A stretch of DNA of 64,000 nt from Blautia faecis (GCF_020554845.1 NZ_JAJCIA010000015.1:29453-93452); one strand, 5' to 3'; counted from the stretch's first letter, positions 9,154 through 18,694 are shown. Made by a program: numbers and translations. Notes: generated by a model from the sequence alone, not told the origin.

Positions 9154-9180
9154 GAAAACCCGCTAAAAATGCGGGTTTTC
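9154..9180. terminator. Hairpin terminator downstream of the phosphoesterase operon
   Basis: Perfect 10-bp arms GAAAACCCGC / GCGGGTTTTC around a 7-base loop, between the operon end (9281) and the tRNA promoter. The T tract is inside the stem, so it is of moderate strength. Confidence 0.65.
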
Positions 9181-9280
9181 AGGCCCTCCACCACCTGCAT
9201 TTTTCTCTTTTTCGACTATTTTCAAAAAAATATTTCAAAAAACATTTCATTTCCACAGTCAAACATACAAGTATTTTCAG

Positions 9281-9760
9281 TTACAAATACCGAATTTCAA
9301 TTTCCGGCTCTTCCCCTTTATACAGCTCCATCACCGCATAACTTGGTCTGCGGCCTTCCTGTCTCGGAAAAGAAAGGCTTCCCGGATTGATCACCAGTAC
9401 ACCATTTTTCTTCTCCACCACTGGCTTATGGGTATGTCCAAAGCAAACAATCTCACAGCCTCTGGCTGCCGCCTCTTCCGAAACCCCATAAAGATCCATG
9501 GACACACCATAATTGTGCCCATGAGTCACCATGATCTTATGTCCTTCCAGCAAAATCTCATCCTCTCTTGGAAGATCACTGAAAAAATCATTATTTCCTG
9601 CCACAATGGTACAGGGACATTCTGCCAGCGCTTCAATAAAAAATTCCCTGCCCTCCACGTCGCCGCAATGGATCAGATAGTCAAAGGGCTGCTCCAAAGC
9701 TACTGCCATCTCCAGTGACTCATCTCTCCCATGAGTATCACTGACAACCAGCACCTTCAT
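9281..9760 (-). CDS. YfcE/MJ0936-family metallophosphoesterase
   Basis: A 159-aa dinuclear-metal phosphodiesterase. Ligand motifs are seen in order: SDTHGRDE, HCGDVEG, AGNNDF, THGHNYG and FGHTHKP, then the terminal INPGSLSFPR. This is the complete fold for the family. Its start overlaps the stop of the pyrophosphatase gene by 4 bases, so it is the last gene of a translationally coupled operon. The physiological substrate is unknown. Confidence 0.9.
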   Translation of the reverse strand: MKVLVVSDTHGRDESLEMAVALEQPFDYLIHCGDVEGREFFIEALAECPCTIVAGNNDFFSDLPREDEILLEGHKIMVTHGHNYGVSMDLYGVSEEAAARGCEIVCFGHTHKPVVEKKNGVLVINPGSLSFPRQEGRRPSYAVMELYKGEEPEIEIRYL

Positions 9761-10347
9761 CGTAATTCTTCCTTTATTGCCTGCAAAGCTTTTCCTCTGT
9801 GGCTGATTTTATTTTTTTCTTCCATAGACAGCTCTGCAGATGTACAGCCATATTCCGGCAGGAAAAAGATAGGATCATACCCAAATCCATTGGCACCCTT
9901 TTCCTCATATCCAATACGGCCTTCCATGGTTCCACGCACAGTTTCCACTCTTCCGTCTGGAAAGGCAGCTGCAATAGCGCAGACAAAACGGGCTGTACGC
10001 TGCTCATCCGGCACGCCATCCAGTCTCTGGATCAAATTTGCATTCTTAATATGATAGTCTGTATTCTCGCCCATATAACGAGCAGAATAAACTCCCGGCT
10101 CTTTATTCAGATAATCAATCTCAAGCCCCGAGTCATCTGCAAGTACAATTTCGCCATCACTGGTAAGCTTGCTGATGGCAGTCGCCTTGATCACTGCGTT
10201 TTCCTCAAAGGTTTTGCCATCTTCCACAATATCAGCCTGAATCCCGGCTTCTTTCATAGATACCACTTCTGCATCCAGATCTGCCAGAATTTTACGGATT
10301 TCTTTCATTTTATCTGCATTTCCTGTTGCAAAAATTATCTTCTTCAT
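9757..10347 (-). CDS. rdgB: XTP/dITP pyrophosphatase (non-canonical purine NTPase)
   Basis: A 196-aa HAM1/RdgB enzyme that cleaves dITP, XTP and related nucleotides to monophosphates, keeping deaminated purines out of DNA. Signature segments are FATGNADKMKEI at the N-terminus, the catalytic ADDSGLEID, YSARYMG, GFGYDPIF and the substrate-binding KISHRGKA. Full length. It overlaps both neighbours by 4 bases. Confidence 0.95.
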   Translation of the reverse strand: MKKIIFATGNADKMKEIRKILADLDAEVVSMKEAGIQADIVEDGKTFEENAVIKATAISKLTSDGEIVLADDSGLEIDYLNKEPGVYSARYMGENTDYHIKNANLIQRLDGVPDEQRTARFVCAIAAAFPDGRVETVRGTMEGRIGYEEKGANGFGYDPIFFLPEYGCTSAELSMEEKNKISHRGKALQAIKEELR

Positions 10348-11525
10348 TTATCAGTGCCCTCTTTCTTTTCCTGTGCCGCACGTCTTGGAGGCTTTGGTCC
10401 CAGGAACTGGTAAAAATATGTTTTCAGCATTCCGTTATAGATTTTACGGTTCTTATCCGCCTTGCGTCCAATGTCATTCTCAGCTTTGTCATAAGAAGTG
10501 ATCAGGTACATAGACCACTTATCCAGGCCGCGGTAGCTCTCACCGATCTCGCGGTAAAGCTGCGGCAAAGCTGCTTTTTCTTCCAGACGCTCACCATAAG
10601 GTGGATTCGTAATAATAAATCCGTAAGGCTTCGGGTGATGAAGCTCCTTCACAGGACGCTGCTGAAAATGGATCAGGCTTTCTACCCCTGCCATTTTTGC
10701 ATTTGCCCTGGCTGCCTTCAGTGCCTCAGCATCTATGTCATAGCCCTGAATATCTGTCTCGATTTTCAGATTTACTCTGTCCTGAGCCTCTTCTACAGCC
10801 TCATACCAGCATCTTCTCGGCACAACCTGCTTCCAGTCCTCGGCAAGGAAAGAACGGTTCATACCCGGTGCAATATCTGCAGCCATCATAGCTGCCTCGA
10901 TTGGAAAAGTACCGCTTCCGCAAAAGGGATCCACAAGACTTCTGTCCTTTTTCCACGGAGTTAACATAATCAATGCGCTGGCAAGAGTCTCTGTAATAGG
11001 TGCCTTCACGGTCATCTGACGATACCCTCTCTTATGAAGAGAAACACCGGAAGTATCGATTCCAATAGTTGCCACATCCTTCATAAACGCCACACGGATA
11101 GGAAAACTTGCCCCATCCTCCGGGAACCAGGACACGTTATATACGCCCTTCAGACGCTCTACAATGGCTTTTTTCATAATAGACTGGATATCAGACGGGC
11201 TGAACAGCTTACTCTTCACTGAATTGGCTTTCGCAATCCAGAATTTGCCATCTGCAGGAATGTAACGTTCCCATGGCAAAGCTTTCGTTGCCTCGAAAAG
11301 CTCATCAAATGTCTCGGCTTTCACTTCCGCAACCTTCAGTAGAATACGCTCTGTGGTACGCAGAAAAACATTGGCATCTGCAATTCCCTGGGCATCTGCC
11401 AGAAAAGTAACCTTACCATCCTCCACCTTGCTGATCTCGTAGCCCAGATCCAGTATTTCTCTTTTCAAAACCGCTTCCAGACCAAAATGGCAGGGAGCGA
11501 TCAGTTCAAATCTTTCTGTACTCAT
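10344..11525 (-). CDS. THUMP-domain class I RNA methyltransferase (RlmL/YpsC-like)
   Basis: A 393-aa SAM-dependent methyltransferase that probably makes N2-methylguanosine in 23S rRNA. An N-terminal ferredoxin-like/THUMP region (about residues 5-160) precedes the Rossmann domain, with DPFCGSGTFPIEAA as the SAM-binding loop and TNPPYGERL as the NPPY catalytic motif. The length matches the single-domain Firmicute homologues rather than the bifunctional E. coli RlmL/K. It is first in a three-gene overlapping operon. Confidence 0.9.
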   Translation of the reverse strand: MSTERFELIAPCHFGLEAVLKREILDLGYEISKVEDGKVTFLADAQGIADANVFLRTTERILLKVAEVKAETFDELFEATKALPWERYIPADGKFWIAKANSVKSKLFSPSDIQSIMKKAIVERLKGVYNVSWFPEDGASFPIRVAFMKDVATIGIDTSGVSLHKRGYRQMTVKAPITETLASALIMLTPWKKDRSLVDPFCGSGTFPIEAAMMAADIAPGMNRSFLAEDWKQVVPRRCWYEAVEEAQDRVNLKIETDIQGYDIDAEALKAARANAKMAGVESLIHFQQRPVKELHHPKPYGFIITNPPYGERLEEKAALPQLYREIGESYRGLDKWSMYLITSYDKAENDIGRKADKNRKIYNGMLKTYFYQFLGPKPPRRAAQEKKEGTDK

Positions 11526-11542
11526 TCACCGTTTTTCCCTTC

Positions 11543-12085
11543 TTAAAGCACTATGCTTTTTACAATATTTCCTTCAAAATCCATGATGGAAAAAACACCG
11601 TTCTCAAGCACCGCATAGGTAGGCGGATTTCCTTCTTTCGGAATGGATACGGAACCCGGATTCAAAAGAATGTATCCCTCCATCTGCTCTGCTTTCAGCA
11701 CATGGGTATGACCATGGATCAGAATATCTCCCTCGCATAAAGGCGGAAGGTTATTCTGATTATAAACATGTCCATGCGTCGCATAAAGTGTCTTGCCGTC
11801 AATTGACAGAATACAGTAATCTGCCATCACCGGAAACTCCAGAACCATCTGATCCACTTCTGCCTCACAGTTACCGCGCACAGCATAAATTTTGTCTTTC
11901 ATGGCATTCAGCATGGGAATTACCTGCTTAGGTGCATATTCTTTTGGCAGATCATTTCTTGGTCCGTGATAAAGCAGATCGCCCAGCAGAACCAGGCGCT
12001 CTGCCCCTTCTTTCTCAAAAGCATCCAGCATTTTCCTGCAATAGTAAGCAGAACCATGGATGTCAGAAGCAAACATATATTTCAT
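11543..12085 (-). CDS. yfcE: YfcE-type phosphodiesterase
   Basis: A 180-aa metallophosphoesterase, a distant paralogue of the 159-aa protein downstream. Motifs are ASDIHGSAYY, LLGDLLYHGPRND, VRGNCEAEVD, TYATHGHVYN in the form YATHGH, HGHTHVL and LNPGSVSIPK. The HGPRND segment is typical of E. coli YfcE. It lies 17 bases ahead of the methyltransferase gene. Confidence 0.9.
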   Translation of the reverse strand: MKYMFASDIHGSAYYCRKMLDAFEKEGAERLVLLGDLLYHGPRNDLPKEYAPKQVIPMLNAMKDKIYAVRGNCEAEVDQMVLEFPVMADYCILSIDGKTLYATHGHVYNQNNLPPLCEGDILIHGHTHVLKAEQMEGYILLNPGSVSIPKEGNPPTYAVLENGVFSIMDFEGNIVKSIVL

Positions 12086-12228
12086 AAACTTGGTTTCTCC
12101 TCTGTTTTTAGTGTTCGAATTGTCTCTCTCCTTTTCGGTTTACATAACCTCATGAAAAGGACATTTTTCTTCTTTACATTATCATGCCTTGATGGAAATT
12201 ACAAGATAGTACTCTTTTGAATTTTTTC

Positions 12229-12546
12229 TCATATATCGCATATCAGATTTCTCCCTCTGTACTCCTTCATTCCCCCGATCACCGTTTTTGTCTTATATCC
12301 ATTTCGCGCCAGAATCCTGGCCGCCTGAAGACTTGCCCCGCCCCGGTCGCAATACAGCACCAGTATTTTCCCTTTTGGAAAATCATATGTCTGCATTTCT
12401 TCAAATTCCTCATATGGCACATTTACCGCTCCCTTTATATGTCCGGTATGGTACTCTTTCGGATTTCTTAAATCTATAAGAAAGGAATCTTTCCGTCCAA
12501 CATAATAATCCAGCATTTTTCCGGAAATCGGCTCTACAGGAAACAT
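12229..12546 (-). CDS. Single-domain rhodanese-like protein
   Basis: A 105-aa sulfurtransferase domain. DLRNPKEYHTGHIKGAVNVP is the CDC25-like substrate face, and the active-site loop is LYCDRGGAS, with the catalytic Cys present. No second domain or signal peptide. The sulfur acceptor is unknown. The 144-base gap to the next gene leaves operon membership open. Confidence 0.88.
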   Translation of the reverse strand: MFPVEPISGKMLDYYVGRKDSFLIDLRNPKEYHTGHIKGAVNVPYEEFEEMQTYDFPKGKILVLYCDRGGASLQAARILARNGYKTKTVIGGMKEYRGRNLICDI

Positions 12547-12582
12547 GGAAAATCCCCTTTTTTATCAGTATATCCGCAAATA

Positions 12583-12613
12583 CAAAAAAGGTGCCAAAAT
12601 GCACCTTTTTTAA
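12583..12613 (-). terminator. Terminator downstream of the LacI gene
   Basis: AAAAAAGGTGC / GCACCTTTTTT hairpin (loop CAAAAT). The run of T on either strand makes it bidirectional. It lies 60 bases after the LacI stop and upstream of the rhodanese start. Confidence 0.8.
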
Positions 12614-12673
12614 GTATTGCTTTTCGCAACCTCCGCAGGGGACTTACTTGATTCGGTTAAATATGAAACAAGA

Positions 12674-13681
12674 TCAGAAATCCGTTGTACATCTGCGGAC
12701 TATTTCGCATGGAACACACACATTCTTTTCAATTTGTATTTCTCTCTCAAGAAGGTCTATCATCCGTTCCACTGTCTTTTTGCACATTACCCCCAGCTTA
12801 CTGTCCACCGATGTAAGCTCAGGATCACTGCTGATTGCAAGAATTGAGTTATTATATCCGACGACCGCCAGTTCCTCAGGAATCGCCAGTCCCTTAATCT
12901 TTGCATACTTTACTGCTCCGATTGCAATTCCATCCTCCGTTGCAAGGACGCTGTCGAAATCGAGGGTCCGGTTGTATTCAAGCAGCATATCCCGCGTATA
13001 TTCAATGTCATTTTTGGTCTTGAATTTCAGATTTCCACGAATGGGATATCCGGCGTCCTGCAATGCAGCTTCGTATCCCGCCATTTTCTGTCTGGCACTG
13101 TAGGATTCTGAATCATACATAAAAAGAATTTTCTCTTTTCCTCTTCGGATAAAAGCTTTTGTCACTTCATAAGTAGCCTGAAAATCATCTGCATAGGTGC
13201 AATAAATATTATCGCCTGAAACCTTTGCGTTAATCATAAATACCGAAACCTGTTCCGCTGCCTCCCGAATATAATCTGTGTCAGATTCATCTTTACCATT
13301 TCCTGCATATGTAGAACCAACCAGTATCAACGTGTCTATTTTCTTAGACAAAAGGAGTCTGACATAATCCACCTTTTCTTCCTGTTTAAATCCGCTGCAG
13401 CCAAGAATACAGTCATATCCATGAGCATGAAGATTTCGCTCCAGATAAGATACTGCTTTTGCCATATAGATATCGTCAATGTTTGGACAGATGATTCCTA
13501 CTGTTTTCATCGATCCAAGACCAAGGCCTCTGGCAAACGCATTCGGCGTGTATTCATTTTCTTTCATAACCGTAAGAACCTTTTCTTTTGTCTTCGGGCT
13601 GACTTTCGGACTGTTATTGACCACTCTGGATACTGTTGCGATGGAAACATTTGCCAGCTTTGCAATATCATATATATTCAC
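12674..13681 (-). CDS. LacI-family regulator, probably of the uronate genes
   Basis: A 335-aa repressor. The DNA-binding head is NIYDIAKLANVSIATVSRVV followed by the hinge helix near residue 50. A periplasmic-binding-protein-like ligand domain starts at KTVGIICPNIDD and includes AVVGYNNS and the SVDSKLG segment. It sits beside uxaC, and two matching palindromes (15263-15280 and 15432-15449) lie at the uxaC and uxaA promoters, so it is the likely repressor with a uronate-derived inducer. The binding assignment is inference from context. Confidence 0.88.
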   Translation of the reverse strand: MNIYDIAKLANVSIATVSRVVNNSPKVSPKTKEKVLTVMKENEYTPNAFARGLGLGSMKTVGIICPNIDDIYMAKAVSYLERNLHAHGYDCILGCSGFKQEEKVDYVRLLLSKKIDTLILVGSTYAGNGKDESDTDYIREAAEQVSVFMINAKVSGDNIYCTYADDFQATYEVTKAFIRRGKEKILFMYDSESYSARQKMAGYEAALQDAGYPIRGNLKFKTKNDIEYTRDMLLEYNRTLDFDSVLATEDGIAIGAVKYAKIKGLAIPEELAVVGYNNSILAISSDPELTSVDSKLGVMCKKTVERMIDLLEREIQIEKNVCVPCEIVRRCTTDF

Positions 13682-13745
13682 TATAGTTCTCCTGTTCGTT
13701 CTGGTAATAATAGAAAATAAGCATTCGCTTAATACATTCTATTGA

Positions 13746-13786
13746 AAAAGCATATCAGACAGATTCATATCTGATATGCTTTTATC
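13746..13786 (-). terminator. Terminator after uxaC
   Basis: Perfect 14-bp inverted repeat AAAAGCATATCAGA / TCTGATATGCTTTT. On the minus strand the T-rich arm forms the tail after uxaC. Confidence 0.75.
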
Positions 13787-13817
13787 AAGCTGTTTATTTA
13801 TTTTAACATCAATAATT

Positions 13818-15224
13818 TTACAGGTCAAATCCAAAATAGTCTACTGCATTATTGTACGAAATTCCGCACACAATTTCCTTTAAAGTTTTATAATCAGCTG
13901 GATACTCTCCATTTTCCACCCATCCGCCAATAAGCTCGCAAAGAATTCTGCGGAAATACTCATGTCTGGTATAAGACAAAAAGCTTCTTGAATCAGTAAG
14001 CATGCCAACAAAGTTTGCAAGCAGTCCCAGATTTGCGAGTGATGTCATCTGTGCGATCATACCGGTTTTGTGATCGTTGAACCACCATGCACTTCCCTGC
14101 TGAATTTTGCCTGCTGCCTCTGTTCCCTGGAAGCAGCCAAGGATTGTTCCGATTGCCTCATTATCATTAGGATTGAGGGAGTACAGGATTGTCTTTGGAA
14201 GTTCATTTGATGCGATCAGAGAGTTCAGGAAATCTGCTGTCTGAGCACTTGGCGCATAGTTATTGATGCAGTCATATCCGGTATCCGGTCCGAGCTGCTC
14301 ATACATAAATGCATTGTTGTCTCTCTTGCATCCATAATGGATCTGCATTACCCAGTTCTTTTTATGATATTCTTTTCCAACAAACTGCATAAAAGCTGTC
14401 TTGAAGATCATTTCTTCTTCTCTTGAGATGCTTTCGCCATTCAGTCTCTTTTTAAAGATTTCATTTACTTTTTCTTCTGCCGCAGGCGCATACATAACAT
14501 ATTCCAGTGCATGGTCAGATACACTGCATCCCATCTGTGCAAAGAATTCCATTCTCTTAAGAAGGGCTTCTTTCAGATCTGCGAAATCAGCAATTTCAAC
14601 GCCACTAACCTGTGAAAGCTTTTTCATGTATTCCGGATATTCCGGTTTTTCCAGATTCATTGCCTTGTCCGGACGCCATGCAGGAAGCACTTTTACCTCA
14701 AAGCTTTCATCTTCTGCAAGAACTTTATGCCATTTCAGATCATCTATCGGATCATCTGTTGTACAGATTAATTTTACATTGGATTTGCGAATAATGTTTC
14801 TTACAGACATATCATCTTCCTGAAGCTTTTTGTTACACAGGTTCCACACTTCTTCGGCTGTATCTCCGTTCAGATATCCTGTATATCCGAAATATCTCTG
14901 CAATTCCAGATGGCTCCAGTGATAGAGCGGATTTCCGATTGCTTTACCAAGAGTTTCTGCCCATTTCTGGAATTTTTCACGGTCACTGGCACCACCAGTA
15001 ATGTAGTACTCATCTACTCCATTTGACCGCATCTGACGCCATTTATAATGATCACCGCCAAGCCACACCTGGGTAATATTCTCAAACTTACGGTCCTCTG
15101 CAATTTCCTGGGGATTGATATGGCAATGGTAATCTACAATTGGCATTGTCTCTGCATACTCATGAAATAACTTTTTTGAAGTTTCTGTTGAAAGTAAAAA
15201 ATCTTTGTCCATAAATGCTTTCAT
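13818..15224 (-). CDS. uxaC: Glucuronate/galacturonate isomerase
   Basis: A 468-aa uronate isomerase converting D-galacturonate to D-tagaturonate and D-glucuronate to D-fructuronate. Family segments are MPIVDYHCHINPQEIA, VKLICTTDDPIDDL, MQIHYGCKRDNN (usually MQLHIGAIRN-like), ILYSLNPNDNEAI and TDSRSFLSYTRHEYFRRILC. Full length. AGGAG precedes the start. It diverges from uxaA-uxaB across a shared regulatory gap. Confidence 0.96.
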   Translation of the reverse strand: MKAFMDKDFLLSTETSKKLFHEYAETMPIVDYHCHINPQEIAEDRKFENITQVWLGGDHYKWRQMRSNGVDEYYITGGASDREKFQKWAETLGKAIGNPLYHWSHLELQRYFGYTGYLNGDTAEEVWNLCNKKLQEDDMSVRNIIRKSNVKLICTTDDPIDDLKWHKVLAEDESFEVKVLPAWRPDKAMNLEKPEYPEYMKKLSQVSGVEIADFADLKEALLKRMEFFAQMGCSVSDHALEYVMYAPAAEEKVNEIFKKRLNGESISREEEMIFKTAFMQFVGKEYHKKNWVMQIHYGCKRDNNAFMYEQLGPDTGYDCINNYAPSAQTADFLNSLIASNELPKTILYSLNPNDNEAIGTILGCFQGTEAAGKIQQGSAWWFNDHKTGMIAQMTSLANLGLLANFVGMLTDSRSFLSYTRHEYFRRILCELIGGWVENGEYPADYKTLKEIVCGISYNNAVDYFGFDL

Positions 15225-15262
15225 AGAATAATTCTCCTCTTCTCTCTATCCGTTCCAGCGAA

Positions 15263-15280
15263 AATGTAAGGTCTTACATT
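15263..15280. promoter_or_regulatory. LacI-type operator O1 at the uxaC promoter
   Basis: Palindrome AATGTAAGGTCTTACATT (8-bp arms). The minus-strand promoter TTGAAA-N17-TATACT (15289-15317) lies just upstream, so a bound repressor would cover the start site of uxaC. Confidence 0.8.
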
Positions 15281-15288
15281 TTAATCAC

Positions 15289-15317
15289 AGTATACGATAA
15301 ATAAGTGTCATTTTCAA
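15289..15317 (-). promoter_or_regulatory. Promoter of uxaC
   Basis: Minus-strand TTGAAA (15312-15317), 17-base spacer, TATACT (15289-15294), followed 9 bases later by operator O1. Confidence 0.7.
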
Positions 15318-15401
15318 TTCATACAGCATTTGAAGAACAGCCAAATTTACGCATGATATATTGTGTATTTTTACCATTTTTAGCTTTTTTTCCATTTTCT
15401 A

Positions 15402-15430
15402 TTGACGTTCCTGTTTTGTTGATGTAATTT
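15402..15430 (+). promoter_or_regulatory. Promoter of uxaA-uxaB
   Basis: TTGACG (15402-15407), 17-base spacer, TAATTT (15425-15430), followed 2 bases later by operator O2. Confidence 0.65.
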
Positions 15431-15431
15431 G

Positions 15432-15449
15432 AATGTAAGCTCTTACATA
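15432..15449. promoter_or_regulatory. LacI-type operator O2 at the uxaA promoter
   Basis: AATGTAAGCTCTTACATA shares the core ATGTAAGNNCTTACAT with O1 and takes the same place relative to its promoter. Confidence 0.8.
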
Positions 15450-15482
15450 TATTATTTTCACATAAAGGAGGTTGTTGATTTC

Positions 15483-16964
15483 TTGAAATCTTTTATTAAA
15501 ATTAATCCTTCAGATAATGTAGCCGTTGCGCTTCAGCCTCTGGCGAAAGGCACTGTGATCGAACTTGATAACTCCACACTCACTCTTACAGAAGACATCA
15601 TGCAAGGACACAAGTTTGCATTAAAAAATCTCAAGCCTGGTGATTCCATTATTAAATATGGTAATCCCATTGGATGTGCAACCACAGAAATTTCCGCAGG
15701 TTCCTGGATTCATACTCACAATTTAAAAACAGGGCTGGGAGATCTTCTTACTTATACATACAATAAAAATGTCACAGAGCTTCCACACCAGAAGCCAAAA
15801 TTCTTCCAGGGCTATCGCAGAAAAGACGGCCGTGTTGGTGTACGTAATGAAATCTGGATCATCCCTACAGTAGGCTGCGTTAACAATGTCGCATCTGCTA
15901 TTGAGCGGGCCTCACAGAAATACATGACAGACCAGATTGATGGTGTCTGCGCTTTTCCCCATCCTTACGGATGTTCCCAGATGGGTGATGATCAGAATAA
16001 CACACGTCAGATTCTTGCTGATTTAGTGAACCATCCCAATGCAGGCGGTGTTCTGGTTCTTGGACTTGGCTGCGAAAACAGCAACATCGATGAATTAAAG
16101 AAATTTATCGGAAACTATGATCCTGAGCGTGTACGTTTTCTCGTTGCCCAGGAATGTGAAGACGAGATCCGTGATGGTATTGAAACTGTCAAAGAACTGA
16201 TTTCCTATGCATCCTCATTTAAACGTGAACCAATCCGTGCATCTGAACTGATAATCGGTATGAAATGCGGCGGCTCTGATGGTTTGTCCGGAATCACGGC
16301 AAACCCTACTGTTGGTGCATTTTCTGACAAACTGATTTCTATGGGAGGATCTACAATTCTTACAGAAGTTCCTGAAATGTTCGGTGCTGAGGAATTACTT
16401 ATGAACCGCTGCGAGACAGAAGATCTGTTCAACCAGACAGTTGCCCTTGTCAACGATTTCAAAAACTATTTTAAAAGTCACAACCAGACCATTTATGAAA
16501 ATCCTTCTCCTGGAAACAAAAAAGGCGGTATTTCCAGTCTGGAAGATAAATCTCTCGGATGTACGCAAAAATCCGGAAGTGCACCTGTCATGGGAGTTCT
16601 TTCTTATGGAGAACCTGTAAAGGAAAAAGGATTAAACCTGCTGAGTGCACCTGGCAATGATCTTGTCGCCTCTACTGCCCTTGCTGCATCCGGTGCACAC
16701 ATTGTACTTTTTACCACCGGACGCGGAACACCATTTGCAAGTCCTGTACCTACAGTAAAAATCTCCACAAATAACCAGCTTGCAAAAAAGAAGCAGAACT
16801 GGATTGATTTCAACTGTGGAGTCATGGTAAATGATACTCCTCTTGATGAGCTTTCAGAAAATCTTCTGGATTTTGTCCTTGAGATTGCATCCGGAAAGAA
16901 ATCAAAATCCGAAGAAGCAGGTTTCCATGATATGGCAATCTTCAAACAGGGCGTTACTTTATAA
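15483..16964 (+). CDS. uxaA: Altronate dehydratase
   Basis: A 493-aa hydro-lyase converting D-altronate to 2-keto-3-deoxygluconate. It has an N-terminal SAF domain (IKINPSDNVAVAL, HKFALKNLKPGD) and a C-terminal UxaA catalytic domain with GRVGVRNEIWIIPTVGCVN, FPHPYGCSQMGDD, LGLGCENSN and MKCGGSDGLSGITANP, whose Cys and His residues fit an iron-dependent enzyme. The start is TTG at 15483: AAAGGAGG (15464-15471) has 11-nt spacing to it, homologues begin at this point, and an in-frame ATG at 15429 lies inside the promoter/operator. The rare start may lower expression. Confidence 0.93.
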   Translation: MKSFIKINPSDNVAVALQPLAKGTVIELDNSTLTLTEDIMQGHKFALKNLKPGDSIIKYGNPIGCATTEISAGSWIHTHNLKTGLGDLLTYTYNKNVTELPHQKPKFFQGYRRKDGRVGVRNEIWIIPTVGCVNNVASAIERASQKYMTDQIDGVCAFPHPYGCSQMGDDQNNTRQILADLVNHPNAGGVLVLGLGCENSNIDELKKFIGNYDPERVRFLVAQECEDEIRDGIETVKELISYASSFKREPIRASELIIGMKCGGSDGLSGITANPTVGAFSDKLISMGGSTILTEVPEMFGAEELLMNRCETEDLFNQTVALVNDFKNYFKSHNQTIYENPSPGNKKGGISSLEDKSLGCTQKSGSAPVMGVLSYGEPVKEKGLNLLSAPGNDLVASTALAASGAHIVLFTTGRGTPFASPVPTVKISTNNQLAKKKQNWIDFNCGVMVNDTPLDELSENLLDFVLEIASGKKSKSEEAGFHDMAIFKQGVTL

Positions 16965-17067
16965 AACATAAATCGAATTGCGGAAGCAGCGTAGCTGCGT
17001 AGCAATCCGGATATCAAATGAGTGTCAAAAGACCTTTTAACACTCATATCATTATATATGAGGAAAA

Positions 17068-18558
17068 ATGAAAATGAAAAAATTATCTTATGCTGTTTTA
17101 AAAGAACAGGGCTATGATGGATACCTTCTTGAATCAGCGCCGGAACGTGTACTTCAGTTTGGTGAAGGAAACTTCCTCCGTGCATTTGTAGATTATTTTA
17201 TAGATGAGTTAAACGAAAAAGCCGGATTCAACTCCAAAGTTGTTCTGTGCCAGCCAATCGCTCCAGATCTTGATGACAGGTTCAACGAACAGGAGGGTCT
17301 TTATACCTTATTTCTCCGTGGATTCCAGGATGGCAAAAAAATAAATAAAAAACGTGTTATCTCCTGTGTAAGCCGCTGTCTCAATCCATATAAGGATTTT
17401 GAAGCAGTTCTCGCATGTGCAGATAACCCGGACCTCCGTTTTATCGCATGTAATACAACAGAAGCCGGAATTACTTATGATTCTTCCTGTCAGTTTAATG
17501 ATGTTCCGGCTGGTAGCTATCCTGGAAAACTTACTCAGTTTATGTACCGTCGTTTCCAGAAATTCGGTCAGGAAGCCGGCAAAGGATTTATCATTCTTTC
17601 CTGTGAGCTGATCGAGGATAATGGAAAAGAGCTTGAAAAATGTGTATTAAAATATGCAACGCAGTGGAATCTCGGCGAAGACTTTATCAACTGGATCAAA
17701 ACTGAAAACATCTTCTGCTCTACACTTGTAGACCGTATTGTAACAGGTTATCCAAGAACTGAAGCTGCTGCAATCTGTGAAGAACTTGGCTATGAAGATA
17801 ACTTGATCGACACAGGTGAAATCTTTGGCTTCTGGGTAATCGAAGGTCCTCAGTCAATCAAAGACGAATTCCCGGTTGACAAAGCGAACCTTCCAATCCT
17901 GATCACAGACAATCACAAACCATATAAGCAGAGAAAAGTACGTATCTTAAATGGTGCACATACCTCCTTTGTGCTGGGTGCCTACCTTGCAGGACAGGAT
18001 ATTGTAAGAGACTGCATGAACGACGATGTAATCTGTGGATTTATGAACAAAACTATTTATGACGAGATTATTCCTACTCTGGACCTTCCAAAAACAGAAC
18101 TCGAAAATTTTGCTGCAGCTGTTACAGAACGTTTCAAAAACCCATTTATCGACCATGCTCTTCTTTCCATTTCTCTGAATTCTACATCAAAATGGAAAGC
18201 ACGTGTTATGCCGTCACTCAAAAAATATGTAGAACGCAAAGGTACACTTCCTGCATGCATCACAGCTTCTTTCGCCTTCTACATTGCATTCTATAACGGA
18301 TATGCTATGAGCGAAGACGTACTTACAGCAAAAAGAGCAGCTAATGAATACACTGTAAAAGATGACAAGGCAGTTCTCGAATTCTACCTTGCACATAAAG
18401 ATGATTCCGCAGCGGATCTTGTTCATGCAGTCTGCACCAATACTTCCTTCTGGGGCGAAGATCTGACACAGATTTCCGGATTTGAAGCAGTTGTATGCAA
18501 TTACTTAACTCAGATCCGTGAAAATGGTGCGTATGAAGTAATGAAAGCACTGGCTTAA
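17068..18558 (+). CDS. uxaB: Tagaturonate reductase
   Basis: A 496-aa NADH-dependent reductase of the mannitol dehydrogenase family, converting D-tagaturonate to D-altronate. The N-terminal nucleotide-binding region starts with VLQFGEGNFLRAFVDYF. The C-terminal catalytic signature is KVRILNGAHTSFV (K, N and H of the family). Two starts (17068 and 17074) both fit GAGG at 17060-17063. It is downstream of uxaA by about 100 bases; with uxaC the set runs from galacturonate to ketodeoxygluconate. kdgK, kdgA and a transporter are not in the window. Confidence 0.94.
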   Translation: MKMKKLSYAVLKEQGYDGYLLESAPERVLQFGEGNFLRAFVDYFIDELNEKAGFNSKVVLCQPIAPDLDDRFNEQEGLYTLFLRGFQDGKKINKKRVISCVSRCLNPYKDFEAVLACADNPDLRFIACNTTEAGITYDSSCQFNDVPAGSYPGKLTQFMYRRFQKFGQEAGKGFIILSCELIEDNGKELEKCVLKYATQWNLGEDFINWIKTENIFCSTLVDRIVTGYPRTEAAAICEELGYEDNLIDTGEIFGFWVIEGPQSIKDEFPVDKANLPILITDNHKPYKQRKVRILNGAHTSFVLGAYLAGQDIVRDCMNDDVICGFMNKTIYDEIIPTLDLPKTELENFAAAVTERFKNPFIDHALLSISLNSTSKWKARVMPSLKKYVERKGTLPACITASFAFYIAFYNGYAMSEDVLTAKRAANEYTVKDDKAVLEFYLAHKDDSAADLVHAVCTNTSFWGEDLTQISGFEAVVCNYLTQIRENGAYEVMKALA

Positions 18559-18630
18559 ATTATATTACAGAATCATAAGTTCTTTCCATGATTGAAAGCG
18601 ACGGTGCAGGACGCGTGCAGCGTTAGAGCG

Positions 18631-18655
18631 TGTCTGAAAAATCATTCCTGATTAC
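18631..18655. repeat. Partial copy of dispersed palindrome family A
   Basis: GAGCGTGT.TGAAAAA followed by TCATTCC matches the ends of the 166-bp palindrome at 51619-51784. Confidence 0.5.
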
Positions 18656-18694
18656 TCATCAAAAACGTCTGGCATACATTAAACCTCCCAACAT

